A stretch of DNA of 64,000 bases from Haematobia irritans (lineage: Eukaryota; Arthropoda; Insecta; Diptera; Muscidae): contig NC_134397.1 in NCBI RefSeq assembly GCF_050003625.1, forward strand, positions 67,678,669-67,742,668. The letters run 5' to 3'. The position numbers and the translations under genes were made by a program. The notes beneath the pieces were generated by a model. The model was given only the letters and a program-made list of their open reading frames with translations, made no database searches and was not told the origin of the DNA. Shown piece after piece: positions 30,688 through 42,875 of the stretch. Position 1 is the first letter of the stretch; every line of letters begins with the position of its first letter.

Positions 30688-32238
30688 AAACAAGTATATA
30701 CAGCAGTAAGTTCGGCCGGGCCGAATCTTAAATACCCACCACCATGAACCATATATTAGGGTTTCCTTTGAAATTTCAGGAGGGCTTGAGGACTTGAGGA
30801 CACTTCCCGAAGATAAATTTAAAGATTTCACCTATGAGGACTATATCAGATTTTGGATTTATAATGTTAGAGGAATCATTAACATCTCTTGTAAGTGTGC
30901 AAGAAAATTATAAAATAACGTCTTGATTTGAAATCTTAAATCTGTAGAAGTAAAATCTGGAAATTTTACATTGAGTTTCAAGCAATTTTCATGATCAGTG
31001 CGCCTTCTACGCCCTCAAGAAGTGAAGTCGGTCTATATGGAGGCATTACCAAATGGACAGATGAAAACTTAATCCGATACACATTTTTGTGAGCCTAAAA
31101 TACGAGAATATTTACAATTTCAGGCAAATCAGATAAGAACTACGGTTTCTACCCAAGGAGTAAAATCGGGAAATCGTTCCTACGGGGGCTACACTAAAAT
31201 ATGGACCGATACTCACCATTTTTGGCACTCCTCTTTATGGTCCTAAAATACCTCTAGATTTCCAATTTCAGACAAATTGGATAAAAACTACGGTTTCTAT
31301 AAGCCCAAGACCCCAAACCGGGAGGTCATTTTATATGGGGACCATACCAAAACATAGACCGATACTCACAATTTTTGGCACACGTATTTGTGGTCCTGTA
31401 ATACCTCTAGATTTCCAAATTCAGGTAAATTGAATAAAAACTGCGGCTTCTATAAGCCCAAGAAGTAAAATCGGGAGATCGGTCTATATGGGGACTATAC
31501 CAAAATATGGACCGATACTCACAATTTTTGACACACGTATTTGTGGTCCCACAATACTTCTAGATTTCCAATTTCAGGAAAATTGAATAAAAACTGCGGT
31601 TTCTATAAGCCCAAGAAGTAAAATCGGGAGATCGGTCTATATGGGGGCTATACCAAAATATGGAGCGATACTCACAATTTTTGGCACATGTATTTGTGGT
31701 CCTACAATACCTCTAGATTTCCAATTTCAGGTAAATTGAATAAAAACTGCGGTTTCTATAAGCCCAAGAATAAAATCGGGTGATCGGTCTATATGTAGGC
31801 TATACCAAAACATGGACCGATACTCACCATTTTTGGGACACCTCTTTATAGTCATAAAATAGCTTTAGATTTCAAATTTCAGGCAAATTGGATAAAAACT
31901 AAGATTTCTATAAGCCCAAGACCCCAAATCGGGAGGTCGGTTTATATTGGAACTATATCAAAACCTGAACCGACATAGCCCATCTTCGAACTTGACCTGC
32001 CTGTAGACAAAAGACGAGTTTGTGCAAAATCTCAGCACGATTGCTTCATTATTGAAGACTGTAGCGTGATTACAACAGACAGACAGACAGACGGACATTG
32101 TTATATCGTCTTAAAATTTCTCCCTGATCAAGAATATATATACTTTATATAGTCGGAAATCGATATTTCGATGTGTTACAAACGGAATGACAAACTTATT
32201 ATACCCCCGTCACCATTCTATGGTGGTGGGTATAAAAA
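30688..32238 (+). mobile_element. HINE-3 element, complete (first of three head-to-tail)
   Basis: Head AAACAAGTATATACAGCAGT and GGCCGGGCCGAA palindrome; six monomers of about 150 bp from about 31180; a CAGACAGACAGACGGACA tract; tail with TATACTTTATATAGTCGG and the hairpin ACCATTCTATGGTGGTGGGT-ATAAAAA. It shares words with the other two copies but differs by many small indels, so the row is not a very recent duplication. Confidence 0.75.
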
Positions 32239-32278
32239 CACGGTGGAAAATATACAAAAACTACAAAGGGATCTTCAT

Positions 32279-33719
32279 AACAAGTATATACAGCAGTTAG
32301 TTCGGCCGGGCCGAATCTTAAATACCTACCACCATGAACCAAATATTAGGGTTTCCTTTGAAATTTCAGGAGGGCTTGAGGACACTTCCCGAAGATAAAT
32401 TTAAAGATTTCACCTATGAGGACTATATCAGATTCTTGATTTATAAGAACCATTTTTGTTTGAGTTTTAGAGGAATCATCTCTTGTAAGTGTGCAAGAAA
32501 ATTATAAAATAACGTCTTGATTTGAAATCTTAAATCTGTAGATTTTCACCCGAGAAGTAAAATCTGGAAATTTTACATTGAGTTTCAAGCAATTTTCATG
32601 ATCAGTGCGCCTGCTACACCCTCAAGAAGTGAAGTCGGTCTATATGGAGGCATTACCAAATGGACCGATAAAAACTTAATCCGATACACGTTTTTGTGAG
32701 CCTAAAATACCAGAAAATTTACAATTTCAGGCAAATCAGATAAAAACTGCGGTTTCTAGAAACCCAAAGAGTTAAATCGGGAGATCGTTTTTATGTGGGC
32801 TATACTAAAATATGGACCGATACTCACCGTCTTCGGCACACCTCTTTATTACCCGAAAATACCTCTAGATTTCCAATTTCAGGCAAATTGTAAATAAACT
32901 ACGGATTCTATAAACCCAAGATGTAAAATCGGGAGATCGGTCTATATGGGGGCTATACCAAAACATGGAACGATACGGACCATTTTCAGCACACCTCTTT
33001 ATGGTCCTAAAATACCTCTAGATTTCCAATTTCAGAAAAATTGGATAAAAACTACGGTTTCTATAAGCACAAGACTCCAAATCGGGAGGTCGGTTTATAT
33101 AGGGACCATACCAAAACATGGGCCGATGCTCACCATTTTTGGCACACCTCCTAACGGTTCTAAAGTACCTCTCGATTTCCAATTTCAGGTAAATTGGATA
33201 AAAACTGCGGTTTCTATAAGCCCAAGAAGTAAAATCGGTAGATCGGTCTATATGACGGCTATACCAAAATATGGACCGATACTCACAATTTTTGGCACAC
33301 GTATTTGTGGTCCTACAATAGCTCTAGATTTCCAATTTCAGGCAAATTGGATAAAAACTACGATTTCTATAAATCCAAGACCCCAAATCGGGAGGTCGGT
33401 TTATATGGGGGCTATATCAAAAAAAATGGACCGATATAGCCCATCTTCGAACTTGTCCTGCATGCAGACAAAAGACGAGTTTGTGCAAAATTTCAGAATG
33501 ATTGCTTCATTATTGAAGACTGTAGCGTGATTACAACAGACAGACAGACAGACAGACGGACAGACGGACAGACGGACATCGTTATATCGTCTTAGAATTT
33601 CTCCCTGATCAAGAATATATATACTTTATATAGTCGGAAATCGATATTTCGATGTGTTACAAACGGAATGACAAACTTATTATACCCCCGTCACCATTCT
33701 ATGGTGGTGGGAATAAAAA
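32279..33719 (+). mobile_element. HINE-3 element, complete (second of three)
   Basis: It starts 40 bp after the previous one and ends GGTGGTGGGAATAAAAA. About six monomers, an eight-fold GACAGACG-type tract (33537-33577) and the full tail. The open frame 32946-33530 is monomers read through, not a gene. Confidence 0.75.
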
Positions 33720-33720
33720 T

Positions 33721-35152
33721 AACAAGTATATACAGCAGTAAGTTCGGCCGGGCCGAATCTTAAATACCCACCACCATGAACCAAATATTAGGGTTTACTT
33801 TGAAATTTCAGGAGGGCTTGAGGACTTGAGGACACTTCCCGAAGATAAATTTAAAGATTTCGCCTATGAGGACTATATAAGATTCTGGATTTATAAGAAC
33901 CATTCTTGTTTGGGTTTTAGAGGAATCATTAACATCTCTTGTAAGTGTGCAAGAAAATTATAAAATAACGTCTTGATTTGAAATCTTAAATCTAGAGATT
34001 TTCACCCGAGAAGTAAAATCTGGAAATTTTACATTGAGTTTCGAGCAATTTTCATGATCAGTGCGCCTTCCATACCCTCAAGAAGTGATGTCGGTCTATA
34101 TGGAGGCATTACCAAATGGACCGATAAAAACTTAATCCGATAAACGTTTTTGTGAGCCTAAAATACCAGAATATTTACAGGCAAATCGAATAAAAACTAC
34201 GGTTTCTAGAAACCCAAGGAGTTAAATCGGGAGATCGTTCTTGTGGGGGCTATACTAAAATATGGACCGATACTCACCGTTTTCGGCAAACCTCTTTATG
34301 GCCCGAAAATAACTCTAGATTTCCAATTTCAGGCAAATTGGATAAAAACTTCGGATTCTAGAAGCCCAAGAAGTAAAATCGGGATAGCGGTCTATATGAG
34401 GGCTACACCAAAACATGGACCGATACTCACCATTTTTGGCACACCTTTTTATGGTCATAAAATACCTCTAGATTTCAAACTTCAGGCAAATTGGATAAAA
34501 ACTACGATTTCTATAAACCCAAGATGTAAAATCGGGAGATCGGTCTATATGGGGGCTATACCAAAACATGGAACGATACGAACCATTTTCGGCACACCTT
34601 TTGATGGTCCTCAAGTACCTCCAGATTTTCAATTTCAGGCAAATTGGATAAAAACTACGGTTTCTATAAGCCCAAGACCCCAAATCGGGAGGTCGGTTTA
34701 TATGGGGACCATACCAAAACATGGACCGATGCTCACCATTTTTTGCACACCTCTTTACGGTTCTAAAGTACCTCTCGATTTCCAATTTCAGGTAAATTGA
34801 ATAAAAACTGCGGTTTCTATAAGCCCAAGAAGTAAAATCGGGAGATCGGCCTATATGGGGGCTATATCAAAACATGGACCGATATAGCCCATCTTCGAAC
34901 TTGACCTGCCTGCAGACATAAGACGAGTTTGTGCAAAATTTCAGCACGATTGCTTCATTATTGAAGACTGTAGCGTGATTACAACAGACAGACAGACAGA
35001 CGGACAGACGGACATCGTTATATCGTCTTAGAATTTCTCCCTGATCAAGAATATATATACTTTACAGTCGGAAATCGATATTTCGATGTGTTACAAACGG
35101 AATGACAAACTTATTATACCCCCGTCACCATTCTATGGTGGTGGGTATAACA
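33721..35152 (+). mobile_element. HINE-3 element, complete (third of three)
   Basis: Its head (AACAAGTATATACAGCAGTA) begins one or two bases after the tail of the second element (GAATAAAAAT), a direct head-to-tail junction. It has six monomers, with the 185-codon read-through frame at 34243-34800, and ends GTGGTGGGTATAACAA. Confidence 0.75.
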
Positions 35153-35510
35153 ATAGGGCACTATACTTTTTTTAGATTTGGGACAATAAAATGAAAAAGA
35201 GGAAATAGTGAAAAATTAAACAGTAAAATGTATAAAAACAAAGTTTAGTTCCTCTTTATTAATAAGTAGTCCAAGAGGAGTTGACGGACACTTTTCAAAT
35301 ATAAAAGCGGTTATTAAGTTCGAGTTTTGTATCTAAACCAATTGAAAAAGTTAATTTTCTTTAAAATGAATTATTAAAAAGCAAAAGGCAAAACATTCAT
35401 TTTAGAGTCATTTTAGAGCGATAATGCCAACTTAATACCGGCCTTAAATGTAAAAATGAAATTACAAAACATAAGTTTTACATGCATTTAAAATGCTAGA
35501 AAAAAAACAT
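35153..35510. other. AT-rich interval without a recognised feature
   Basis: About 360 bp. No gene, no repeat partner seen. Confidence 0.4.
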
Positions 35511-35791
35511 AATTTTGGAATAAAATTTTGACAAAATTTTGTATAGAAATAAAAATTTGAAAAAAATTCTATAGAAATAAAATGTTGACAAAATTTTGTA
35601 TTGAAATAAAATTTTCTATAGAAGTAAATTGTTGAGACAAAATTTTCTATAGAAATAAATTTTGGCAAAATTTTCTATGGAAATAAAATTTTGACAAAAT
35701 TTTCTATAGAAATAAAATTTTGACAAAAAAAAATTTGACAAAATATTCTATAGAAAAAAAATTTTGGTATTTTTGGCGATATGGACCAATA

Positions 35792-36485
35792 CCCAGCAAA
35801 AAAATTTGGAAGTTCTTCCAAAGCCACAACTTTAAAAGCACTTCCAGAAGATGCAGTCCCAATGATGTTCTTTATTTTAACTACCCTGGAAGTTCTTTCA
35901 ATTCAATTTTTATATCTTGGTTTTTTCATACTTTTAATGGCTAATTTTAACTTTTTATACCCACCACCATAGAATGGTGTCGGGGGTATAATAAATTTGT
36001 CATTCCCCATATAGTCCCCATATAAACCGACCTCCCGATTTGGGGTCTTGGGCTTATAAAAATCGTAGTTTCTCTCCAATCTGCCTGAAATTGGATATCT
36101 AGAGGTACTTTAGGACCACAAAGAGGTGCGCCAAAAATGGTGAGTATCGGTCTATGTTTTGGTATAGCCCCCATATAGACCGATTTCCTGATTTTTTTTC
36201 TCGGGCTTATAGAAACCGTAGTTTTTATCCTATTTGCTTGAAATAGATGTCTCGTAGGACCATAAATACGTGTGCCGAAAATGGCGTGTATTGGTCCATG
36301 TTTTGGTATATCCCCCATATAGACCGATCTCCCGATTTTACTTCTTGGTCTTATAGAAACTATTGAAATGGAGGACTTCCGTCTTATGACTATGTTAAAT
36401 TCATCGCCTCTGCGCCAATTTTGCACCATTTCCGGGTCCAAAAATAACATTTTCATTACTTTTTGGCGACGCTTTTTTTGCTGGC
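35792..36485. mobile_element. MITE with CCCAGCAAAAAAA ends, itself holding a HINE-3 piece
   Basis: Left end CCCAGCAAAAAAATTTGG; the inverse of the right end is GCCAGCAAAAAAAGCGTCGC. TA at 35790-35791 and 36486-36487. Subterminal text matches the element at 11513-12036 (CACTTCCAGAAG, ACATTTTCATTACTTTTTGG). The middle (35950-36365) is an inverted HINE-3 fragment starting with the hairpin TTTATACCCACCACCATAGA. Confidence 0.65.
35950..36365 (-). mobile_element. HINE-3 fragment, inverted, nested in the MITE
   Basis: Tail hairpin TTTATACCCACCACCATAGA...GGTGTCGGGGGTATAATA, then a deletion straight to monomers (CCATATAGACCGATCTCCCG). Most of the tail and the head are missing. Confidence 0.65.
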
Positions 36486-37322
36486 TAACTATAGACCGAT
36501 ATGGACCGATTTTTGCATGGATATTAAGGCCATATACTAACGCAATGTACCAAATTTCAACCGAATCGGATGAATTTTGTTCCTCCAAGAGGTTCCGGAG
36601 GTCAAATCTGAGGATCGATTTATATGGGGGCTATATGTAATTATGGACCGATATGAACCAATTTTTGCATGGTTGTTAGATACCATAGACGTACACCAAG
36701 TACCTAATTTCAACCGGATCGGATGAAATTTGCTCCTCCAAGAGGCTCCCGAGTTCAAATCTGGGGATCGGTTTATATGGGGGCTATGTATATTTATGGA
36801 CCAATTTTTGCACGGTTGTTAGAGACCAAAGACGTACACTACATACCAAATTTCAACCGCATCGGATGAAATTTGCTCTTCCAAGAGGCTCCGGAGTTAA
36901 AATCTGGGGATCGGTTTATATGGGGGCTATATATAACTATGGACCAATATGGACCAATTTTTGCATGGTTGTAAGAGATCATATACGTACACTACATACC
37001 AAATTTAAACCGGATCGGATGAATTTTGCTCTCCAAGAGGATTCGCAAGCCAAATCTAGGGGTCGGTTTATATGGGGGCTATTCGTAAAAGTGGTCCGAT
37101 ATGGCCCATTTACAATGCCGTCCGACCTACATCAACAACAACTACGTATGCCAAGTTTCAAGTCGATAGTTTCTTTCGTTCGGAAGTTAGCGTGATTTAA
37201 ACAGACGGACGGACGGACAGGCTTAGATCGAATCAGAATTTCATGTCTTAGGGCAATATTTCGATGTGTTACAAACGGAATGAGTTAATATATCCCCCAT
37301 CCTATGGTGGACGGTACAAAAA

Positions 37323-37806
37323 CCTCCAGATTTTTAATTTCAGGCAAATTGAACAACAACTACGGTTTTTACAAGCCCATGAAGTAAAATCGGGAGGTCG
37401 GTCTATATGGAGGCTATACCAAAACATGGACCGATACTCACCATTTTCGGCACACCTCTTTATGGTCCTAAAATACATCTACATTTCCAATTTCAGACAA
37501 ATTTGGAAAAAAACTACGGTTTCTATAAGCCCAAGTCCTCAAATTGGGAGGTCGGTTTATATGGGGAGTATATCAAAACCGATATACCCCATTTTCGAAC
37601 TTGACCTGCCTGCAGACAAAAGACGAGTTTGTGCAAAATTTCAGCACGATTGCTTTATTATTGAAGACTGTAGCGTGTTTACAACAGACAGCCAGACGGA
37701 CATGGTTAAATCATCTTAGAATTTCTCCCTGATCAAGAATATATATACTTTATATAGTCGGAAATCGTTTTTTCGATGTGTTACAAAGGGAATGACAAAC
37801 TTATTA
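37323..37806 (+). mobile_element. HINE-3 element, headless, split by a Tc1-like element
   Basis: It begins within a monomer (AATTTCAGGCAAATTGAAC), has two monomers and the tail, and is cut at ACAAACTTAT-TA (37805-37806). The last 38 bp, with the TACCCCCGTC...GGTGGTGGGTATAAAAA hairpin, continue at 39097-39134 beyond the Tc1-like element. Confidence 0.7.
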
Positions 37807-39096
37807 AAGGGTGATACGGTCAAAATTTGGTCAATATAAACTTGACGTATTTCTTTCAATTTTGTATTTAAAAATCCTGAACACCCCTCATTTTGAAGGT
37901 GTGTGTGTAGAATGTTGCTCCTATTTTGATTTTGGAATTCACTCTTCAGTTGTCAAAATGCCGTCCAAGCAAGAAGAGCAGCGTATCAAAATTTTGCTCG
38001 CGCATCGCGAAAATCCGAGCTACTCGCACGCAAAGCTGGCAAAATCGCTAAAAGTTGCCAAATCAACCGTTACAAATGTAATTAAAGTGTTTGGGGAACG
38101 TTTGTCGATAGCCAGGAAGTCTGGATCGGGGAGAAATCGAAAACCGGAAGCCGCTGAGACGACAAAGAGAGTTGTCGGTAGTTTCAAGCGAAACCCTAAC
38201 CTCTCTCTCCGAGATGCCGCAAATAAGCTGGGTGTATCGTATACAACCGTGCATCGAGCCAAAAAACGAGCCGGACTATCGACTTACATGAAGGTAGTGA
38301 CTTCAAATCGCGATGATAAACAAAATACGACGGCCAAAGCGCGATCCCCGACGATGCTGACGAAGTTTGACTGCGTGGTAATGGACGACGAAACCTACGT
38401 CAAAGCCGACTACAGCAGCTTCCGGGACAGGAGTTTTATACGGCAAAAGGAAGGGGAAAGGTAGCAGATATTTTCAAGCACATAAAACTGTCAAAGTTCG
38501 CAAAGAAATATTTGGTTTGGCAAGCCATCTGTACCTGTGGCTTGAAAAGCAGCATTTTCATAGCTTCCGGGACTGTCAACCAAGAAATTTACGTGAAAGA
38601 GTGTTTGAATAAACGTCTGCTGCCTTTCCTGAAGAAACACGGTTGTTCCGTACTGTTTTGACCGGATTTGGCATCTTGCCATTACGGTGAAAAGGCCATG
38701 GAGTGGTACGCCGCCAACAACGTGCAGGTGGTTCCCAAGTACAAGCCTCCCAACCCTCCCAACACGCCAGAGCTCCGCCCAATTGATAAATACTGGGCTA
38801 TTGTCAAGCGGAACCTAAAGAAGACCAAAAAACTGCTAAGGACGAGCACCAGTTCAAGGCAAACTGGCTTTCTGCGGCGAAGAAGGTGGACAAGGTGGCT
38901 GTACAAAATCTGATGGCAGTTGTCAAGCGTGAGGCCCGGCAATTCGGATTTCGAAAAGCGAAAGCCTAACTGAATATTTTTCCTGAATTTTATACTAATT
39001 GCACTTGAAAAAGAAATTTAATTTGATTTTTTAAATAAACGATTTCACCGATTTACACGCGTTTTCCCTTTACCAAATTTTGACCGTATCACCCTT
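37807..39096 (+). mobile_element. Tc1-like DD37E element, copy 1, 1,290 bp
   Basis: The termini AAGGGTGATACGGTCAAAAT (continuing TTGGT) and their inverse at 39072-39096 match over at least 25 bp. TA flanks both ends (37805-37806, 39097-39098), and the empty site is the standard HINE-3 tail. It shares termini and gene with the inverted copy at 40021-41301. Confidence 0.95.
37958..38969 (+). pseudogene. Tc1/mariner transposase, DD37E type, decayed (copy 1)
   Basis: It starts MPSKQEEQRIKILLAHR and has a paired helix-turn-helix region (HAKLAKSLKVAKSTVTNVIK; LRDAANKLGVSYTTVHRAKK) with a basic GRNRKP linker. The first catalytic D is in CVVMDDETYV and the second in PDLASCHYG. The third motif reads RPIDKYWAIVK, where copy 2 has RPIEKYW. 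Defects seen: a 12-bp in-frame loss near 38347, a 1-base deletion near 38413, a TGA stop at 38659-38661 in place of the usual W, and another 1-base deletion in the A-run near 38830. Copy 2 gives 37 residues between D and E, which fits the DD37E (ITmD37E/TRT) group known from mosquitoes and other animals. Not functional. Confidence 0.85.
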
Positions 39097-39134
39097 TATA
39101 CCCCCGTCAACAGTCTATGGTGGTGGGTATAAAA

Positions 39135-39599
39135 ATCGATTAAAATATAAATCTCATACTGTAAAATAAACAAGCAAATTCTTTTGTTGTTGGTCTATTC
39201 ATAGCATCCACTTAAAAGAATAGAACACACTTAATGCCCATGACCTTATAAATCACCATATGTGGATTTCTTTTTTATTCAATGTAGATTTCAATGTAAA
39301 AGGCATCATTGGAAAGAAATCATATTTAAATTAGATTTCTTTGTTTTCATTAGATTTTCCACATTTATTGAAATATTATTATGAAAATGGAACGCAGTGC
39401 GAATTATTATTCCTTCTTAAGGCTCTGGAAAATCTGATTGATATCAATTTTAAAGCCAGCATCGATTCAATGTTGATCTCAAAACGACGATAGTTAACCT
39501 ACGTTAATGATCATTCAGTAATGCTTGTTTCAATTCGGACTCGTTCGGAAACGGTTACAAAAAGGAAGGGACCCCCTTATTAGACCCTGTTCCACACTG
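39135..39599. other. AT-rich interval without a recognised feature
   Basis: About 465 bp between the HINE-3 tail and a HINE-5-like body. No coding signal and no repeat partner seen. Confidence 0.4.
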
Positions 39600-40020
39600 T
39601 GGAATTATAAGTTAATGCATATATTTGCAATATCCAGAAGCCAGAGTTTTACTCGGACTTATGCATACGCCAAATTTTATTGAAATCGGTTCAGATTTAG
39701 ATATAGCTCCGTATATAGCTTTCGCCCGATTTACACTTATATGTCAGCCAAGCCATTGTTTTACTCCTATCTATGTGAAATTGTTGCCAGGGAGTGGAAT
39801 TGGCATTCTACCTGTGTATGCCAAATTTAGTTGAAATATATATATTTTCGGCCGATTTACACTCGTATGACCGTAGAGCCCATAGTTTGACTCTGACTCG
39901 CATGAAATTTGGGTAAGGAGTAGAATTAATATTCTATCGGAGCATGCTAAATTTCGTTGACATCGCTTCAGAATTTAGATATAGCTCCCAGATATAGCTT
40001 TCACCCGATTTACGCTCATA
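39600..40020 (-). mobile_element. HINE-5-like monomers, interrupted
   Basis: Monomers of the TTCAGATTTAGATATAGCTC type with CGCCCGATTTACAC spacers, as in 20259-21213. The run is interrupted by a SINE fragment and a Tc1-like element, and resumes at about 41384 (GCTCATATGACCACAGAAAC) to about 41465. The terminal hairpin is not present. Confidence 0.55.
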
Positions 40021-41301
40021 AAGGGTGATACGGTCAAAATTTGGTCAAGGGAAAACGCGTGTAAATCGGTGAAATCGTTTATTTAAAAAATCAAATTAAA
40101 TTCCTTTTTCAAGTTCAATTAGTATAAAATTCAGGAAAAATATTCAGTTAGGCTTTCGCTTTTCCAAATCCGAATTGCCGGGCCTCACACTTGACACCTG
40201 ACATCAGATTTTGTACAGCCACCTTGTCCACCTTCTTCGCCGCAGAAAGCCAGTTTGCCTTGAACTGCTGCTCGTCCTTAGCAGTTTTTTTGGTCTTCTT
40301 TGGGTTCCGCTTGACAATAGCCCAGTATTTCTCAATTGGGCGGAGCTCTGTCGTGTTGGGAGGGTTCTTGTCCTTGGGAACCACCTGCACGTTGTTGGCG
40401 GCGTACCACTCCATGGCCTTTTTGCCGTAAGGGCAAGATGCCAAATCCGGCCAAAACAGTACGGAACAACCGTGTTTCTTCAGGAAAGGCAGCAGACGTT
40501 TATTCGAACGCTCTTTCACGTAAATTTCTTGGTTGACAGCCCCAGAAGCTATGAAAATGCTGCTTTTCAAGCCACAGGTACAGATGGCTTGCCAAACCAG
40601 ATGAAAATATCCAGCTTGAAAATATCTGCTACCTTTCCCCTTCCTTTTGCCGTATAAAACTCCTGTCCCGGAAGCTGCTTGTAGTCGGCTTTGACGTAGG
40701 TTTCGTCGTCCATTACCACGCAGTCAAACTTCGTCAGCATCGTCGTGTACAGCCTCCGGGATCGCGCTTTGGCCGTCGTATTTTGTTTATCATCGCGATT
40801 TGGAGTCACTACCATCTTGTAAGTCGATAGTCCGGCTCGTTTTTTGGCTCAATGCACGGTTGTAGACGATACACCCAGCTTATTTGCGGCATCTTGGAGA
40901 GAGGGGTTAGGGTTTCGCTTGAAACTACCGGCAACCCTCTTTGTCGTCTCAGCGGCTTCCGGTTTTCGATTTCCCCCCGATCCAGACTTCCTGGCTGTCG
41001 ACAAACGTTCCCCAAACACTTTAATTACATTTGTAACGGTTGATTTGGCAACTTTTAGCGATTTTGCCAGCTTTGCGTGCGGGTAGCTCGGATTTTCGCG
41101 ATGCGCGAGCAAAATTTTGATACGCTGCTCTTCTTGCTTGGACGGCATTTTGACAACTGAAGAGTGAATTCCAAAATCAAAATAGGAGCAACATTCTATA
41201 CACGCACACCTTCAAAATGAGGGATGTTCAGGATTTTTAAATGCAAAATTGAAAGAAATACGTCAAGTTTATATTGACCAAATTTTGACCGTATTACCCT
41301 T
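40021..41301 (-). mobile_element. Tc1-like DD37E element, copy 2, 1,281 bp, inverted
   Basis: Termini AAGGGTGATACGGTCAAAAT and, at the far end, ATTTTGACCGTATTACCCTT match with one difference and extend to about 28 bp. TA flanks both sides (40019-40020, 41302-41303). It is oriented opposite to copy 1, about 0.9 kb away. Confidence 0.95.
40148..41148 (-). pseudogene. Tc1/mariner transposase, DD37E type, decayed (copy 2)
   Basis: Minus-strand frame starting MPSKQEEQRIKILLAHRENP at 41148. The helix-turn-helix region is intact up to GVSSTTVH, where TGA (40849-40851) replaces the Arg codon present in copy 1. The next segment keeps CVVMDDETYVKADYKQLPGQ. A deletion then removes about 10-15 residues and shifts the frame near 40610. 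The last 140 codons (40148-40570) are open and include LFWPDLASCPYG and RPIEKYWAIVK, with 37 residues between D and E. C-terminus ARQFGFGKAKA. This copy keeps catalytic residues that copy 1 has lost, yet is also non-functional. Confidence 0.85.
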
Positions 41302-41303
41302 TA

Positions 41304-41386
41304 TCCATATATTACAATGGACCGAATAGTCTAAGTTAGCCTGAAACTTAATCGGGCTGCCACTTTAACCTTAACCTAACCTATGC
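41304..41386 (+). mobile_element. SINE 3' fragment
   Basis: TACAATGGACCGAATAGTCT and the CCTTAACCTAACCTA tail are the last 70 bp of the tRNA-derived SINE. GCTCATA lies just before the Tc1-like element (40014-40020) and again after the SINE tail (41387-41393). The SINE therefore probably inserted first and the Tc1-like element later landed at its edge. Confidence 0.6.
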
Positions 41387-41510
41387 TCATATGACCACAG
41401 AAACCAAAGTTTTACTCCGATTTACTTGAAATTTCTCAATAGATTACAATAAGACCACCATCATTGCCAGAAAGGTATAGGTAGCAAACAAATGGGACGA
41501 AGTACAATGA

Positions 41511-42237
41511 AAACAAGTTGTAGTCAGTAGTAAGTTCGGCCGGGCCGAATCTTAAATACCCACCACCATGAATCAAATATATTAGTTTCCTTTAAAAATT
41601 TCAGGGGGGTTTGATGACAGATATTTTCCCAAGCAGATCAGTTCAACCAGTACGCTTCCCACAGATAAATGTTAAGATTTTACCCATGAAGACTAGATCA
41701 GATTCTGAATTTATAAGAAGCATTTTTTGTTTGAGTTTTAGAGGAGTAATAAATATTTCTTGTAAGTGCAAGAAAATAATGAAATAACGCCTTGATTTGA
41801 AATCTAAAATCTGTAGATTTTCATCTCAATTATTTATATGATTACGTGAAGTAAAATCTGGAAATTTTGCATTCAGTTTCAATAAGTGGAGGCCTTACCA
41901 AATGGACCGATAAAACAAAATCACATACACTTTGTTATGGATCTAAAATGGCAGTATATTTTCAATTTGTAGCAAATCGGATAAAAACTACAATGTCTAG
42001 AAAACCTAGGAGTTAAATCGGGAGTTCGGTGTAATGGGGGCTATACCAAAACATGGAAGTATACATACAGTATTCAGCACATCTAATTGTAGTTCTAGAA
42101 TCTAGACCCCAAATTGGAGGGCCGGTTTATAAGGGGCCTATATCAAAAACTGTACCGATACACAATATATTCGGCACACCTCTGTGTCTGGAACAACTCT
42201 AGATTTCCAATTTCTGGCAAATTGGATAAAAACTACT
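41511..42237 (+). mobile_element. HINE-3 element, first part (head and monomers)
   Basis: Head AAACAAGTTGTAGTCAGTAG with GGCCGGGCCGAA, then body and two diverged monomers. It stops at AAAACTACT, where the LTR retrotransposon begins. The same element continues at 49341-50157 and 51092-51487, because the text across both breaks reads as a normal HINE-3 (ATAAAAACTAC-GGATTCTAGA). Confidence 0.75.
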
Positions 42238-42875
42238 TGTCGAACGCAGTTTGGTCTTCATGCATCTTGAACCGAAATTCCATTAAATTTTTTATTGTAT
42301 TTTATTGAATTGTATTAAATTGAAATGTAATGAATTGAAATGTATTGTATTGAATTGTATTGAATTGAAATTTATATTTCTATAAAAATTACTTCTAGTT
42401 TGTAAAGCAATGAATTAAGAACAATACAACACTGTATTAAGATTTTTGTAATGACGATTGGCAACTCATTTTCGCTTTTTTATCCGCTCTTATTTTATAA
42501 GAGGGCTCCTGTCATGTAAAACAGGAAATCTCCTTCTCTTGCCACTTGACGGTCAACCAGATCAGTTCATTGCCTCTCGTCGTTCATAGGAATCTCTCCC
42601 GTCTCTCAACTATAATAAATGTAAGTGTCACGAAATCACACTTGTTTTAATTTGGGTTGCCGGGAATATTTCGTCGAAGAAACTTGGGGTATTTGCTAGA
42701 GTTCCCAACTTTAACTTCTTTATCTATTGGAACCTAAGTTCCACTCAACAACCAAGTACTGGGGTTTTCATGAACCTAAGTTCTTTGTTGCAAAACATTC
42801 GGTCCCTTGATGAACCTTAGTTCACCTCTAAATTACGCTAAACGGCATATAACACAAAGATAAGTATAATGTTCA
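42238..42875 (+). repeat. 5' LTR
   Basis: Starts TGTCGAACGCAGTTTGGTCT, ends AAGTATAATGTTCA. It contains an ATTGAATTGTATTGAA-type simple stretch that is longer than in the 3' LTR. CTCTCAACTATAATAAATG supplies an AATAAA polyadenylation signal. Immediately after it, TGGTCCTCCGC is in the place of a primer-binding site; I do not assign a tRNA. Confidence 0.85.

Larger units (their letters stand above)
35511..37322 (+). mobile_element. HINE-1 element, headless, split by a MITE
   Basis: It begins inside the 29-bp minisatellite (35511-35765), reaches GGCGATATGGACCAATA, is interrupted by the MITE at 35792-36485, and resumes TAACTATAGACCGATATGG. Four monomers follow. The tail has GGACGGACGGACAGGCTTAG and the hairpin CCATCCTATGGTGGACGGTA, but the ACTTTATGGGGTC block is partly deleted. 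Confidence 0.65.

Noticed and set aside
35462..35668. F/Y/K-rich frames over minisatellite (also 44672-44896, 47765-47947, 54663-54878)
   Set aside because: They are translations of the 29-bp minisatellite (FYFYRKFCQN-type repeats), not proteins.
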